Shown here piece by piece: positions 28,762 through 37,421 of a stretch of DNA of 45,949 nt; the first letter of the stretch is position 1, and every line of letters begins with the position of its first letter. A program made the position numbers and the translations under genes. The DNA comes from Vulcanimicrobiota bacterium (GTDB lineage Bacteria; Vulcanimicrobiota; Vulcanimicrobiia; Vulcanimicrobiales; Vulcanimicrobiaceae). Where the stretch lies: positions 1 to 45,949 of the forward strand of contig JAFAJV010000050.1 of the NCBI GenBank assembly GCA_019235995.1, given 5' to 3'. The notes below the pieces were generated by a model. The model worked only from the letters and a program-made list of their open reading frames with translations. It did not search any database and was not told where the DNA came from.

Positions 28762-31311
28762 CTAGGGCTTCGGCTCCAGCAGCAGCAAGACGTCGCCGTC
28801 GTCTTCCGGCAGGGCGACCGATCGAACCGAGTACGACAGCCGATTGCCGTTCTCGTCGGCGACCTCCACGCGCTTCGGCCGGTTCCTCCACGTGTCGCCC
28901 ACTTGCGGGAGATCTCCGTTGCTCTCCGCGAGCTTCGCGTAGCGCTGCGAAGCCAGCGCGACCTTTGACCGCTCGTCGATAAGGCAGACGGCGAGCGGCG
29001 TGTGCGTTATGACCGCGCGTAGCGTCGCGAGCGTGTTTTGCGCGCTCTCGAGCTGATCTTGCCGCTCCTTCGCGAGCCGCTCGAGGTCGTTGCTTCGCGC
29101 CGCGAGCTCCTCGTTAGTGGTATTGAGCTCCTCGACGGTCGCCTGGAGCTCTTCGTTGAGCGTCTCCAGCTCCTCGCTCGTCGCCTGCATCTCTTCGTTC
29201 AGCGTCTCCACCTCTTCGGCGGAAGCTTCGGCCTCCTCGGCGGCGATGAGCAGGTGCTCGTTGGCGCTGCGGAGCTCCGCGTTTGCCGCGGTGAGCTCGC
29301 TGTTCGCATCGATCAGAACACGCTGGCGCTCGAGCAGCTCGGAATTTTGTGCGTTGACGCGGTCGAGGCTGGCGCGGCTCTCTTGATTCTCGGCCTCGAT
29401 CCGCCGTCGCCACTTGGCCCCCTCCGTGACGTCCACCGCCAGCACGAATACTCCCTCGACGCGTCCGTCTTTACCGGCCGTTTGATCCGGATAGCACGTG
29501 ACTTGAACGAAGCGCGTCTCATTGGTCGCCGCGTCGCGAACCTCGATCTCGCCGTCGCGCGACGGCATCTCGTTGCGGAACGCGGAGTCGAGCGCCGCTT
29601 TGAGCTCCGGTGACGGCAGCGACGCCAGATGAATCAGGTCCTCCCCGATGCCCTGTCCGTGAACGCCCAGCAGCGCTCGGGCCGCCTGATTGATCGTGAT
29701 AATGTCGTAATTGCGATCCACGACGACGATGCCGATCGGCGACTCGAAGAGAAAGGCGCCCAGGCGGTCGACCAGCGACCAGCGCGGCGCGGGCGCGTTT
29801 CCCGGAAGCCGCCGCGGCGCTACGCTCCCGCGCGCCGAGATTCGTCGCGGCGCCGGACGATCGGACAGCGAGCCCTCGATCATCGCCGGCGCCGGTATCA
29901 GCAGACGCTCTCCCTGACGGCGAAAGATCTTGAGCGTCGGGTTCACGGTAGTGAAGAATTGCGGCAAGGGGCTCGTCGTTTCGGCCTTGCCGAGCACCAG
30001 ATAGCCGCCGACGCGCAGGGAGAATGCAAAGAGCTGCAGCGTGCGCTGCTGCAGCTCCTTCGTGAAGTAGATCAACACGTTCCGGCAGAGCACCAGATCG
30101 ATGCGCGGAAACGGCGCCCTCTGACCGAGATCGTATTCGCCGAAGACCGTCAGGTTGCGGATGCGTTTTTTGACCTGAAACGCGTCGTCGACCCGAGTGA
30201 AGTACTTGGCGAGCAGCTCGGGCGGCATCTCCTTGAACGCGCTCGCGGGATAGATGCCGCGACGCGCGGAGGCGATCGCGTCTGCGTCGAGGTCTGTGGC
30301 GAAGATCCGGATCGGAAGCGTATCGACCTCGTCGCCCAGAAAGTCGGCCAAGGCGATGGCCAAGGAATAGGCCTCCTCGCCGGTCGCACACCCCGCCGAC
30401 CAGAGCCGCAGCTCGGAGCGATTCTTTCGCGCGTGCTCGACGATGTCGGGAAGAATGCCGTTGCGCAGCTGTGCGAACAGCTGCGGATCTCGGAAGAACT
30501 CCGTGACCTTGATCAGGAACGTGCTGATCAGGCGTTGGTAGGCCTCGGGATTCGAGCCGAGGTGCCGCATGTAGTCGGCCAGCGTCGTGTGGCCCGACGC
30601 CGCCATCAAACGCGCGAGGCGGCGAACCAGCGTGGGAGTCTTGTACTGCCGAAAGTCGATGCCGCTGCGCGTCCGCAGCTGGTTGAGAAACGCGCGCAGT
30701 ACCTCGGGGTTGGCGATCTCGTTGCTCAGCCCGTCGCTCGCCGCGAGTGTCGTCAAAAGCGAGGGCAATGAATCGAGATTGGCCGAGAAATCGATGTGAT
30801 TGAGCGGTATGGCGGCGGGGAGCGCCGGGAACGCGGCGGACTCCGGTTCTTGCACCAAGACGGTGCCTCCGCGCTCTTTGACCGCTCGAACGCCAGCGAC
30901 GCCGTCCGTCCCCATGCCGGTAAGGATCACGGCGATCACGCGGTCGCCGAAGCTTTCGGCCGCGCTGATGAAGAGGGCATCGATGGAAGGGATCGGATGG
31001 CCGCGTTTGCGCGGCCCGCTTCCGACCGTCGTCCCTTCGATCACCATGTTCTTGCCGGCGACCGCGAGATAAATGGTCCCACTGACCAGCTCTTCGTCGA
31101 TCTGATCGATCGTGACGATCTTCAGCGGCGTGTGCCGCCCGAGGATCTGTGCGAGATGGCTCGGGATTTTCGGATCGGCGTGCTGCGCGATCACGACCGG
31201 TGCCGGGAAAGATTCCGGCAGCGCGGTGACCAGGCGCTCGAGCGCCTCGATGCCGCCGGCCGAGGCACCGATCACTACCAACGACGAAGCGTCGGCCTTA
31301 CCGTTGCCCAT
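28762..31311 (-). CDS. CheB-CheR-PAS fusion protein
   Basis: An 849-residue multidomain chemosensory protein. Residues about 8-190 are a CheB methylesterase domain with Ser17 in IGASAGG, His in AQHADPK and Asp in LTGMGTDG. About 215-470 is a CheR methyltransferase (TEFFRDPQLF; AdoMet loop WSAGCATGEEAY; LVLCRNVLIYF). Two PAS-type regions flank a long coiled coil of repeated LNEEMQATSEELETL-like heptads. There is no histidine kinase or receiver domain, so it may signal through protein contact or modify receptors directly. ATG at 31311 (MGNGKADASS) is chosen over an upstream frame start at 31410 that would overlap the divergent gene. Confidence 0.9.
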   Translation of the reverse strand: MGNGKADASSLVVIGASAGGIEALERLVTALPESFPAPVVIAQHADPKIPSHLAQILGRHTPLKIVTIDQIDEELVSGTIYLAVAGKNMVIEGTTVGSGPRKRGHPIPSIDALFISAAESFGDRVIAVILTGMGTDGVAGVRAVKERGGTVLVQEPESAAFPALPAAIPLNHIDFSANLDSLPSLLTTLAASDGLSNEIANPEVLRAFLNQLRTRSGIDFRQYKTPTLVRRLARLMAASGHTTLADYMRHLGSNPEAYQRLISTFLIKVTEFFRDPQLFAQLRNGILPDIVEHARKNRSELRLWSAGCATGEEAYSLAIALADFLGDEVDTLPIRIFATDLDADAIASARRGIYPASAFKEMPPELLAKYFTRVDDAFQVKKRIRNLTVFGEYDLGQRAPFPRIDLVLCRNVLIYFTKELQQRTLQLFAFSLRVGGYLVLGKAETTSPLPQFFTTVNPTLKIFRRQGERLLIPAPAMIEGSLSDRPAPRRISARGSVAPRRLPGNAPAPRWSLVDRLGAFLFESPIGIVVVDRNYDIITINQAARALLGVHGQGIGEDLIHLASLPSPELKAALDSAFRNEMPSRDGEIEVRDAATNETRFVQVTCYPDQTAGKDGRVEGVFVLAVDVTEGAKWRRRIEAENQESRASLDRVNAQNSELLERQRVLIDANSELTAANAELRSANEHLLIAAEEAEASAEEVETLNEEMQATSEELETLNEELQATVEELNTTNEELAARSNDLERLAKERQDQLESAQNTLATLRAVITHTPLAVCLIDERSKVALASQRYAKLAESNGDLPQVGDTWRNRPKRVEVADENGNRLSYSVRSVALPEDDGDVLLLLEPKP

Positions 31312-31352
31312 AGCGGGTCGTTCTTTGGCAATTCGGGAACAAAGCCTGCGAC
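31312..31352. promoter_or_regulatory. 41-bp divergent gap between two cheB-type genes
   Basis: This short gap separates the starts of the CheB-CheR-PAS gene (minus) and the stand-alone CheB gene (plus). Any promoters must lie here or run into the coding ends. I see no clear -10 or -35 hexamers and no strong ribosome-binding site for the GTG at 31353. Confidence 0.35.
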
Positions 31353-32324
31353 GTGGAAAACCCCAGCCACCGGTTTCCTGCCGTGGTCCTTGGGGGCTCG
31401 GCCGGCGCAATCGAACCCCTGCAACGCATCGCGGCGGCGTTGCCTTCCGACTTTCCGGCTGCGGTATTCGTCGCGACCCACATACCGGCTGCGAGCGTTT
31501 CCGCGCTGCCGCACCTGCTGGCGCGCAGCGGCGTGCTCTTCGCGACGCACGCCATCGACGGCGCGCCGATCGCGCCCGGGCGCATCATCGTGGCTCCTCC
31601 CGACCATCACCTCACGGTCGAAGACGGAGTGATGCGTGTGTTCAAGGGACCCACGGAAAACAATCACCGTCCATCCATCGACGTGCTCTTTCGCAGCGCA
31701 GCAATGAGCTTCAACACCGGGGCCTGTGGCGTATTGCTCTCGGGTACGCTCGACGACGGCGTGGCCGGACTTGTCGCCATCCACGAAGCGGGTGGGAACG
31801 CCATAGCGCAGGATCCGGAAGATGCACAGTTCCCCGATATGCCCCGAAACGCGATCCGAACGGGCGCCGTCGACGGCATCTATCCCGCCGAAGACATGGT
31901 CGCCGCAATCAGCGAGTGGCTCTCGCGTCCGCGGTCACGCGCGAAGGGTACGCCCTCGATCGCAGTTGACGAACGCGAGGCCGGTACGCCTTCGGTCTTC
32001 ACGTGTCCCGACTGCGGCGGAACGCTCTGGGAGCTCGACGGCGAGGCGGTGCTGCGCTTTCGCTGCCGCACCGGGCACGCGTACAGCGAGAATACGATGC
32101 TGTCCTCGCAGGGAAAAAACCTGGAGAAGGCGCTCTGGGCGGCGATGCGCTCGCTGGAGGAGCGCCACGACCTGATCCGGCGCATTTCGGCCCGCGCCAA
32201 AAAGTCCGGCGACTCCCACACCACGCGCCGGCTCGACGCTCAGGGCGACGACGTCCGGCGAGACATCGACCGCATCAACGAAGCCATCGCGGGGCTCCTC
32301 TCCGAAACTACGAACCTAGCGTAA
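31353..32324 (+). CDS. CheB-type methylesterase with C-terminal Cys motif, no receiver domain
   Basis: A 323-residue protein with a CheB esterase domain (VVLGGSAGAIE for the Ser, THIPA for the His, GVLLSGTLDDG for the Asp). A C-terminal region follows that many such CheBs share: TCPDCGGTLWELDG and FRCRTGHAYS, whose Cys/His residues look able to bind zinc. The phosphoacceptor receiver domain of classical CheB is missing, so control must differ. The start is GTG at 31353. The gene is divergent from the CheB-CheR-PAS fusion, and its 3' end overlaps the convergent regulator gene by 17 bp. Confidence 0.88.
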   Translation: MENPSHRFPAVVLGGSAGAIEPLQRIAAALPSDFPAAVFVATHIPAASVSALPHLLARSGVLFATHAIDGAPIAPGRIIVAPPDHHLTVEDGVMRVFKGPTENNHRPSIDVLFRSAAMSFNTGACGVLLSGTLDDGVAGLVAIHEAGGNAIAQDPEDAQFPDMPRNAIRTGAVDGIYPAEDMVAAISEWLSRPRSRAKGTPSIAVDEREAGTPSVFTCPDCGGTLWELDGEAVLRFRCRTGHAYSENTMLSSQGKNLEKALWAAMRSLEERHDLIRRISARAKKSGDSHTTRRLDAQGDDVRRDIDRINEAIAGLLSETTNLA

Positions 32325-34134
32325 TCAAGAGCGCCATACCCGGCGGCGTGCGCTCGTCCAACAGCGACGGCAGCCGACGCAACGTCGTGCCGCTCTCGCC
32401 GAACCATTGCCACAGCCGGCGGTCGCAGACGACCGCCTCGGCCGTGGGACCGAGCGCTGCGACACCGGTCGTCACGCGCGCACCGGCGTCGATGACGCCG
32501 CTTGGGCCGCGCGCTCCCAGCACCAGCGGCGGCGAGAAATCGTGCGCGGCATAGACGATCGACTTGGCCTCCGAGTCGAGCACTGCCGCAAATTGCTGCG
32601 GGCCCGCGACGCACCGGGCGAGCGTCGGCGTGACGTCCGCGGACTCGGGTTCAAATGCATCTGCGAGACTACGGCACACGCGCGCGCCGTCGATGTCGCC
32701 GAGCGTCAAAAGGCCCCGCGCGGCGCTTAGCGCATGATAGCGCCACGGTATCGCGCAGTCGTGAGAACGATAGACGGCCACGTCCAGCGCCTTAGCCGAC
32801 CAGCGCTCCCACCGACCCGCGCGCGCGAACTCCGGAATCAGCGAACGCCGATCGGCGATCTGCTGATAGCGCTTCCCGAGCCCGCGCCCGAGCTGGACGA
32901 GCTCTTCGAACACCTCCGAGTCCGCCGCGCGCACCATCGACACCGCGGTGATGACGCCGATGCGGCGGCGCCCCTCGATTGGGATGACGGCCCCCGAAAC
33001 CGGCTGCAGCGACATCAGATCGGCACGCGCGCCGTTCTCGTCCGCGACTTCGTCGATCAGCCGGCCGTCCACGTGAAGTTGGAATAGCGGGCGGTCGAGC
33101 AGAAAGCCGGGCGGTATACGCGAAAGAATCGGAAACTTGCGCCGAGGGTATTCTGCGAGATGCACGGTGCCCGACTCGCTGACGAGAGCGACTCCGGCCC
33201 AACCGCCCACGGTCTCGGCCGCTCGAACGGCCGCAAAGCGCGCCAGATCCTCCGGTGCGTCCAGGCCGTGCAAGTCCTGGTTGTCCGATGCGGCGACTCT
33301 CCTCGAATCCGCCGCGCGCGTCGGCCCGATCTTCCTAACGAGCTTTTTGAGCGCGGCGAAAATTTGCAGGTCCTCAGCGTCGTGCGGTAGCGTGCAGTCC
33401 GATAAAGCGTCTACCTTGTATGCCGCCGGCGCGGACCTGAACGTCAGGATTTGCAGCGTCGCTTGTGTCGCTCGATTCACTAAGCGCAGCGTATTAGCGG
33501 GATTGGCGAGTTCGTCGCCGTCCACGACCACGAGATCCGGGGCAATCTCCGCGACGCGACCGTAGAATGAGCGCGCGGACGAGAACGCCTCCGTCAGCGC
33601 CCAGCCGCGCGCTAAGAGTAGCGCCCGCACGCGGCTCTCGAGGCTCGGGCAAAGCGACAGCCCCACGATGCTGGGCTCTAGCGGGCCGATCGGTATCTCG
33701 TCCAGGATCGGGGTAGGATTCTCGACGCGCGGAATCGTGATGCTCTCGAGCGCCTCGAAGAATCGCTCGTTTTGCGGTGTGAGCATGTTCCCGCGCACCG
33801 GCGCCACCACGACATAGCTCCGAGCTCCGTGGACGAACGGCACCGCCAGTGCGAACGTGTTCGAGCCCGCGGGATCCGCAATGCGAGCGGGCTTCATCCG
33901 CGCGAACAACCGCCGCAGCGGCCAGCGTTTCCACGAGCGCAGCGCTCGGGGGTCGGCTCCATGGCTCGCCAAGAGGAGGAACGCCAGTCCGTCAGGCGAC
34001 GCGGCAAACAACCCTGCGCCTTCGAACGGCTCCCAGGCCATGACGGCGAGCAGCGCCTCCATCCGCGTACGGTCCGTGGCGCCGTCTTCTAATGCGCGAA
34101 GTATCGTCGAAAGCCGCTCGAGCGGCGGGTGCAT
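32308..34134 (-). CDS. GAF / receiver-like / degenerate PP2C (SpoIIE-type) regulator
   Basis: A 608-residue soluble protein. An N-terminal GAF-like sensor region is followed at about 145-255 by a receiver-like stretch (LVVVDGDE, ILTF) that lacks the usual lysine. A second GAF-like region (AETVGGWAGVALVSE, GAVIPIEGRRRIGVIT) comes next, then a C-terminal segment shaped like SpoIIE PP2C phosphatases (LDVAVYRSHD, LLTLGDIDGARV, FSPPLVLG). The GGDxxD metal motif and the late DD are absent, so catalysis is doubtful. It is coupled to a ribbon-helix-helix and a STAS gene upstream, suggesting a partner-switch role. Domain calls are by eye. Confidence 0.65.
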   Translation of the reverse strand: MHPPLERLSTILRALEDGATDRTRMEALLAVMAWEPFEGAGLFAASPDGLAFLLLASHGADPRALRSWKRWPLRRLFARMKPARIADPAGSNTFALAVPFVHGARSYVVVAPVRGNMLTPQNERFFEALESITIPRVENPTPILDEIPIGPLEPSIVGLSLCPSLESRVRALLLARGWALTEAFSSARSFYGRVAEIAPDLVVVDGDELANPANTLRLVNRATQATLQILTFRSAPAAYKVDALSDCTLPHDAEDLQIFAALKKLVRKIGPTRAADSRRVAASDNQDLHGLDAPEDLARFAAVRAAETVGGWAGVALVSESGTVHLAEYPRRKFPILSRIPPGFLLDRPLFQLHVDGRLIDEVADENGARADLMSLQPVSGAVIPIEGRRRIGVITAVSMVRAADSEVFEELVQLGRGLGKRYQQIADRRSLIPEFARAGRWERWSAKALDVAVYRSHDCAIPWRYHALSAARGLLTLGDIDGARVCRSLADAFEPESADVTPTLARCVAGPQQFAAVLDSEAKSIVYAAHDFSPPLVLGARGPSGVIDAGARVTTGVAALGPTAEAVVCDRRLWQWFGESGTTLRRLPSLLDERTPPGMALLITLGS

Positions 34135-34391
34135 CAGGATCGCCGGCGGAGACAGGCTCCCCGATCGCGGAGAAAAACTCCCAGCGCCGGCCCGCTGACT
34201 CGCCGAAACAACTGGCGCAGCGCGATCTCGACGATCGAGCTTTCGCTCACGCGGTGTCGCTCGGCGATATCACGCAGCTCCGCGGCGACCTCCGACGAAA
34301 GATTCGCGGTGAAGCGCTGAGCATTCTCCGGTTGTCCGATCCGCGATGAGAGCGCCGCTTCGGCCTCTCCGGCGCGCTTGAGTCGTGTCAT
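34134..34391 (-). CDS. Small ribbon-helix-helix-like protein
   Basis: An 85-residue protein. RFTANLSSEVAAELRDIAE and SESSIVEIALRQLFRR resemble a ribbon-helix-helix (CopG/Arc-like) DNA-binding unit, with a basic C-terminal tail (RDRGACLRRRS). Its stop overlaps the start of the GAF/PP2C gene (TGATG), and its start overlaps the STAS stop (ATGA), so all three are co-translated. It could be the operon's own repressor. No toxin-like gene is adjacent, which argues against an antitoxin. Confidence 0.65.
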   Translation of the reverse strand: MTRLKRAGEAEAALSSRIGQPENAQRFTANLSSEVAAELRDIAERHRVSESSIVEIALRQLFRRVSGPALGVFLRDRGACLRRRS

Positions 34392-34825
34392 TTCAGATCA
34401 CTCCCATCCATTTCTACCGCTTCCGTCGGCTCCGCAATCAGCGTCAGTCTCCGCACCCGGGTCGCGTCCGCGTCCAACTCGCTCATTACCTCACCCACCG
34501 TGCTGCGAATGGAGAAGAACCGGTCGAGACCGCACACGTCGAAGATTCGACGAATCCCCGATGGAATCTCTACAAGTAGGAGGCTGCCCCCGCGCTTTTC
34601 TAGCGCGCGCTGGAGGGCGACGAGACATTCGAGCACGCTGGAATCGACATAGCGCGCCCGCTTGAAGTCGATAACGACGGCTGCCGAGGTCGCCGCCACC
34701 GCGAAGGCATCGACCAATCGAGCCCTCTCCGAGACGTCGAACTCCCCCTCGAGTCGCACGATGAAGGCGTCGAGCTCAAAAGGCGAGGGCGCTTGAGCAG
34801 CGGCGACGGGTCGGGGATCGATCAT
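34388..34825 (-). CDS. STAS-domain anti-sigma factor antagonist-like protein
   Basis: A 145-residue protein with a STAS domain: FIVRLEGEFDVSERARLVDAF, then VVIDFKRARYVDSSVLECLVAL. The DSS (Ser62-Ser63) is where SpoIIAA/RsbV proteins are phosphorylated by anti-sigma kinases. LLLVEIPSGIRRIFDVCGLDRFF completes the fold. An N-terminal extension of about 18 residues and a C-terminal tail of about 30 residues are unusual. A good ribosome-binding site (AGGAGAGG) precedes the ATG. It heads an operon with the RHH and GAF/PP2C genes. No anti-sigma kinase is seen in the window. Confidence 0.87.
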   Translation of the reverse strand: MIDPRPVAAAQAPSPFELDAFIVRLEGEFDVSERARLVDAFAVAATSAAVVIDFKRARYVDSSVLECLVALQRALEKRGGSLLLVEIPSGIRRIFDVCGLDRFFSIRSTVGEVMSELDADATRVRRLTLIAEPTEAVEMDGSDLK

Positions 34826-34962
34826 GTCCAGCCTCTCCTGGGCGACCGCTTTGACGGCGCCCGCGGAGGACCCTTTTGTTCATAACAATGGGCAATTCCG
34901 GCCCGATCGGCTTGGTATCTGCGTGCGAGGCCCTTTGCCCCGGAGCGCCAATACGCAAGGCC

Positions 34963-36471
34963 ATGACGAGGCAGGCCCAGGTAGGTGCGTTCGCGATCGT
35001 CGCGTTGCTCCTGCTCTTCGGCATCTTCTACGTGATCACGGACTTCGGGACGCGCCACACCGGCTATCGGGTGGGGATTCACTTTCAGTCGGCCGCGGGC
35101 GTGACGCCTGGCGCGCTCGTCTACTTCAGCGGCGTGAACATCGGCTCGGTTGATTCGATCGAGCTGCTGCCGGACAACACCGTCGACGTTATCTTAGCGA
35201 TCAACCGCGACATCGACATCCCCGCCGAGTCGCGCTTCCTCATCTCCGCGCCGTTGACGGGTAGTCCGTCCGTCGTGATCGTGCCGCCACGGCAAAAGCC
35301 GCCGATCGCGCTGTTGCCGCGGCAGGTCTTGCCGATCGCCCAACAGCCGCACGGCACCAACACCGCGACGATCGCCGACGTGCTTCAGCAGGGCCAAAGC
35401 GAGATCAAGCGCTTCGACCGCGTCATGGCGCTGCTCGAGGCGCGCACGCCCAGGCTGCTCGACACCCTGCAGGCGACGCTCAACAACGCCAACGACCTCA
35501 CGGCGAGCACGAAGGCCGACATGCAGCGGCTCACCGGTCAGTTCTTAGTAGCAAGCGCGAACGTCGTGCAGCTCTCCGCCACGCTCAATAGCGCCGCCGC
35601 CACCGACTCCCAGAAGGTCGGCGTGCTACTCGACCGGTTCAACTCCACGGCGGTCGCGCTCGACCGCTCCATGGGCTCGCTGCAGAGCCTGGCGACGGAC
35701 CCGCGGCTCAAAGCCAACATCCTCGCCACGACCCAGCACATCGCCGAGACCACCGCAACCATCGCCGCCATGACGAAAGACCTGCGCAGCGTCACCGGCG
35801 ATCCGCAGACTCAGGCCCAAATTCGCAACACGATCGCGAACCTCGACGCCGTGATGCAGAAGGCCAACTCGCTGCTCGCCGAGCTCGGCGGCACGAGCAA
35901 CGTCTACGGCGTGGACCAGGGCGCGACGCCGGCGCCGAGCGGCAGCGCCGCCCCCGGCTCGAGCCCTCCTCCGGGCGGCACCGGCATCTCGCCCGCGGCG
36001 CGCGCCAACCTGCACGCCAAGCTCGCGAACCTCGCGCACGACCTCGTCGCGATTCAAGTGCGGCTGAGCGGCCTCTCGCCGCAGCACAACCCGGGGCTCA
36101 ATCCGGTCTTGACCTCGAGCCAAGGTCCGCTCGGCGACATCAACCTCGTCGTGCTCCCGCATGCCCATACGAACCTGATGGTCGGCGCGAACGCCATCGG
36201 CAACAACACGACCTGGAACGCCGTGCTCCAGCAGCAGAGCGGGAACTTCCGGTACGGCGCCGGCGTCCTCTACTCGCAGATCGGCGTGCTCGGACAGTAT
36301 GCGCCGCTGCGGGGCCTCGGCTTCGAGACGCGGATCTACGATCTCACGTACCCCATGATCGACCTCTATGGGAACCTGCATTTCGGGCCGAAGATGGAGC
36401 TGTTCTTCGGGCAGCGCGACATCACGCACGCCTCGCGCCGCAACACCTTCGGCTTGCAGTACCAGTTCTAG
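34963..36471 (+). CDS. mlaD: MCE/MlaD-family protein with beta-rich C-terminal domain
   Basis: A 502-residue protein. One N-terminal membrane helix (VGAFAIVALLLLFGIFYVI) is followed by an MCE domain (VGIHFQSAAGVTPGALVYF, VNIGSVDSIELL, LTGSPSVVIV), a long helical region, a Pro/Gly/Ser linker near residues 323-345 and a tail of alternating hydrophobic strands. The tail ends NTFGLQYQF with a terminal aromatic, like outer-membrane barrel strands. MCE proteins carry lipids for MlaEF. The start is ATG at 34963 (MTRQAQVG) rather than 34876, because the extra residues are not signal-like and AAGG precedes the ATG. Confidence 0.86.
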   Translation: MTRQAQVGAFAIVALLLLFGIFYVITDFGTRHTGYRVGIHFQSAAGVTPGALVYFSGVNIGSVDSIELLPDNTVDVILAINRDIDIPAESRFLISAPLTGSPSVVIVPPRQKPPIALLPRQVLPIAQQPHGTNTATIADVLQQGQSEIKRFDRVMALLEARTPRLLDTLQATLNNANDLTASTKADMQRLTGQFLVASANVVQLSATLNSAAATDSQKVGVLLDRFNSTAVALDRSMGSLQSLATDPRLKANILATTQHIAETTATIAAMTKDLRSVTGDPQTQAQIRNTIANLDAVMQKANSLLAELGGTSNVYGVDQGATPAPSGSAAPGSSPPPGGTGISPAARANLHAKLANLAHDLVAIQVRLSGLSPQHNPGLNPVLTSSQGPLGDINLVVLPHAHTNLMVGANAIGNNTTWNAVLQQQSGNFRYGAGVLYSQIGVLGQYAPLRGLGFETRIYDLTYPMIDLYGNLHFGPKMELFFGQRDITHASRRNTFGLQYQF

Positions 36472-36485
36472 GGCGGGGAACCTAG

Positions 36486-37421
36486 ATGGCGGATCGGCCA
36501 CGCGTCGGGATCATCGGAGCGGGCGCGATGGGCACGCTCTTCGGATACCATCTCGCCGCGTGCTGCGACGTGACGATGCTCGACGACAACGCCTTCGTCG
36601 CCGACGCCGTCGAGCGGGACGGGCTGCGCGTCAACGACGAGCCGGCGCGTAAGGTCGCGGTCGCGCGGCGGGCGCGCGATCTCTACGGGTCGCGGGTGCT
36701 GTTTCTTTTCGTCAAGGCGGTCGACACGCTGCGGGCGCTGCGCGCCTTCGCGGGCGAGCTCGATCCCTCCGCGCCGGTCGTCTCGCTGCAGAACGGCGTC
36801 GGCAACGAGGACGCCATCAAGACGGCGCTGGGCGGCGCCGTGCCGGTGATCCTCGGCATCACGACCGAATCCTCACAGACGATCGCGCCGGGGCGCATCC
36901 GCAGCTCGGAGCAGGGCAACACGATCATCGGCTCGACGAGCGCATCGACGACGACGTCGCGCACCGTCACCGACCTGCTGACGCGCAGCGGATTGCGCGC
37001 CTCCGTCGTCTACGACATTCGCCCGCATCTCTGGGGGAAGCTCGTCGCCAACGCGTCGGTCAACGCGCTCTCCGCGCTGCTGGACTGCGACGCGGGCGAG
37101 ATCCCGCGCGACCCCAACGCGGCGCGGTTGGCCGAGGCATTGGCGGAAGAGACGGCGAGCGTCGCGGCCGCGCTCAAGATCAATCTTCCATTCGTCAATC
37201 CGTGGCAATACGTCACCGAGGTGATCGCGCTAGGCGCCGACGCCAAGAGCTCGATGGCCTACGACCTCGAGTCCGGACATCCGAGCGAGATCGACCACAT
37301 CAACGGCGCCGTCGTCGCGTTTGGACGCCGCACGGCGACGCCGACGCCCTACAACGACGCGATGGTGCGCCTGATCAAGGCGCGCGAAGCGCTGCTCGCG
37401 CGCTCACGGCTGCGGTTGTAG
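36486..37421 (+). CDS. panE: 2-dehydropantoate 2-reductase
   Basis: A 311-residue NADPH-dependent ketopantoate reductase in pantothenate (coenzyme A) synthesis. The nucleotide loop is GIIGAGAMGTLFGYHL (residues about 8-23). LQNGVGNED, the catalytic lysine in LWGKLVANASVNALSALL (Lys185) and SSMAYDLESGHPSEIDHINGAVV are typical. Members of this family also reduce other 2-keto acids, so the exact substrate is likely but not certain. ATG at 36486 is 14 bp after the MCE gene. Its 3' end overlaps the convergent lipoprotein gene by 18 bp. Confidence 0.9.
   Translation: MADRPRVGIIGAGAMGTLFGYHLAACCDVTMLDDNAFVADAVERDGLRVNDEPARKVAVARRARDLYGSRVLFLFVKAVDTLRALRAFAGELDPSAPVVSLQNGVGNEDAIKTALGGAVPVILGITTESSQTIAPGRIRSSEQGNTIIGSTSASTTTSRTVTDLLTRSGLRASVVYDIRPHLWGKLVANASVNALSALLDCDAGEIPRDPNAARLAEALAEETASVAAALKINLPFVNPWQYVTEVIALGADAKSSMAYDLESGHPSEIDHINGAVVAFGRRTATPTPYNDAMVRLIKAREALLARSRLRL

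Noticed and set aside
29629-30771. Plus-strand open frame of 380 codons
   Set aside because: Antisense to the CheR and PAS parts of the CheB-CheR-PAS gene; no recognisable protein features.
34134-34391. Antitoxin of a toxin-antitoxin pair
   Set aside because: The ribbon-helix-helix-like protein has no small toxin-like neighbour; both adjacent genes are regulatory proteins of other types.
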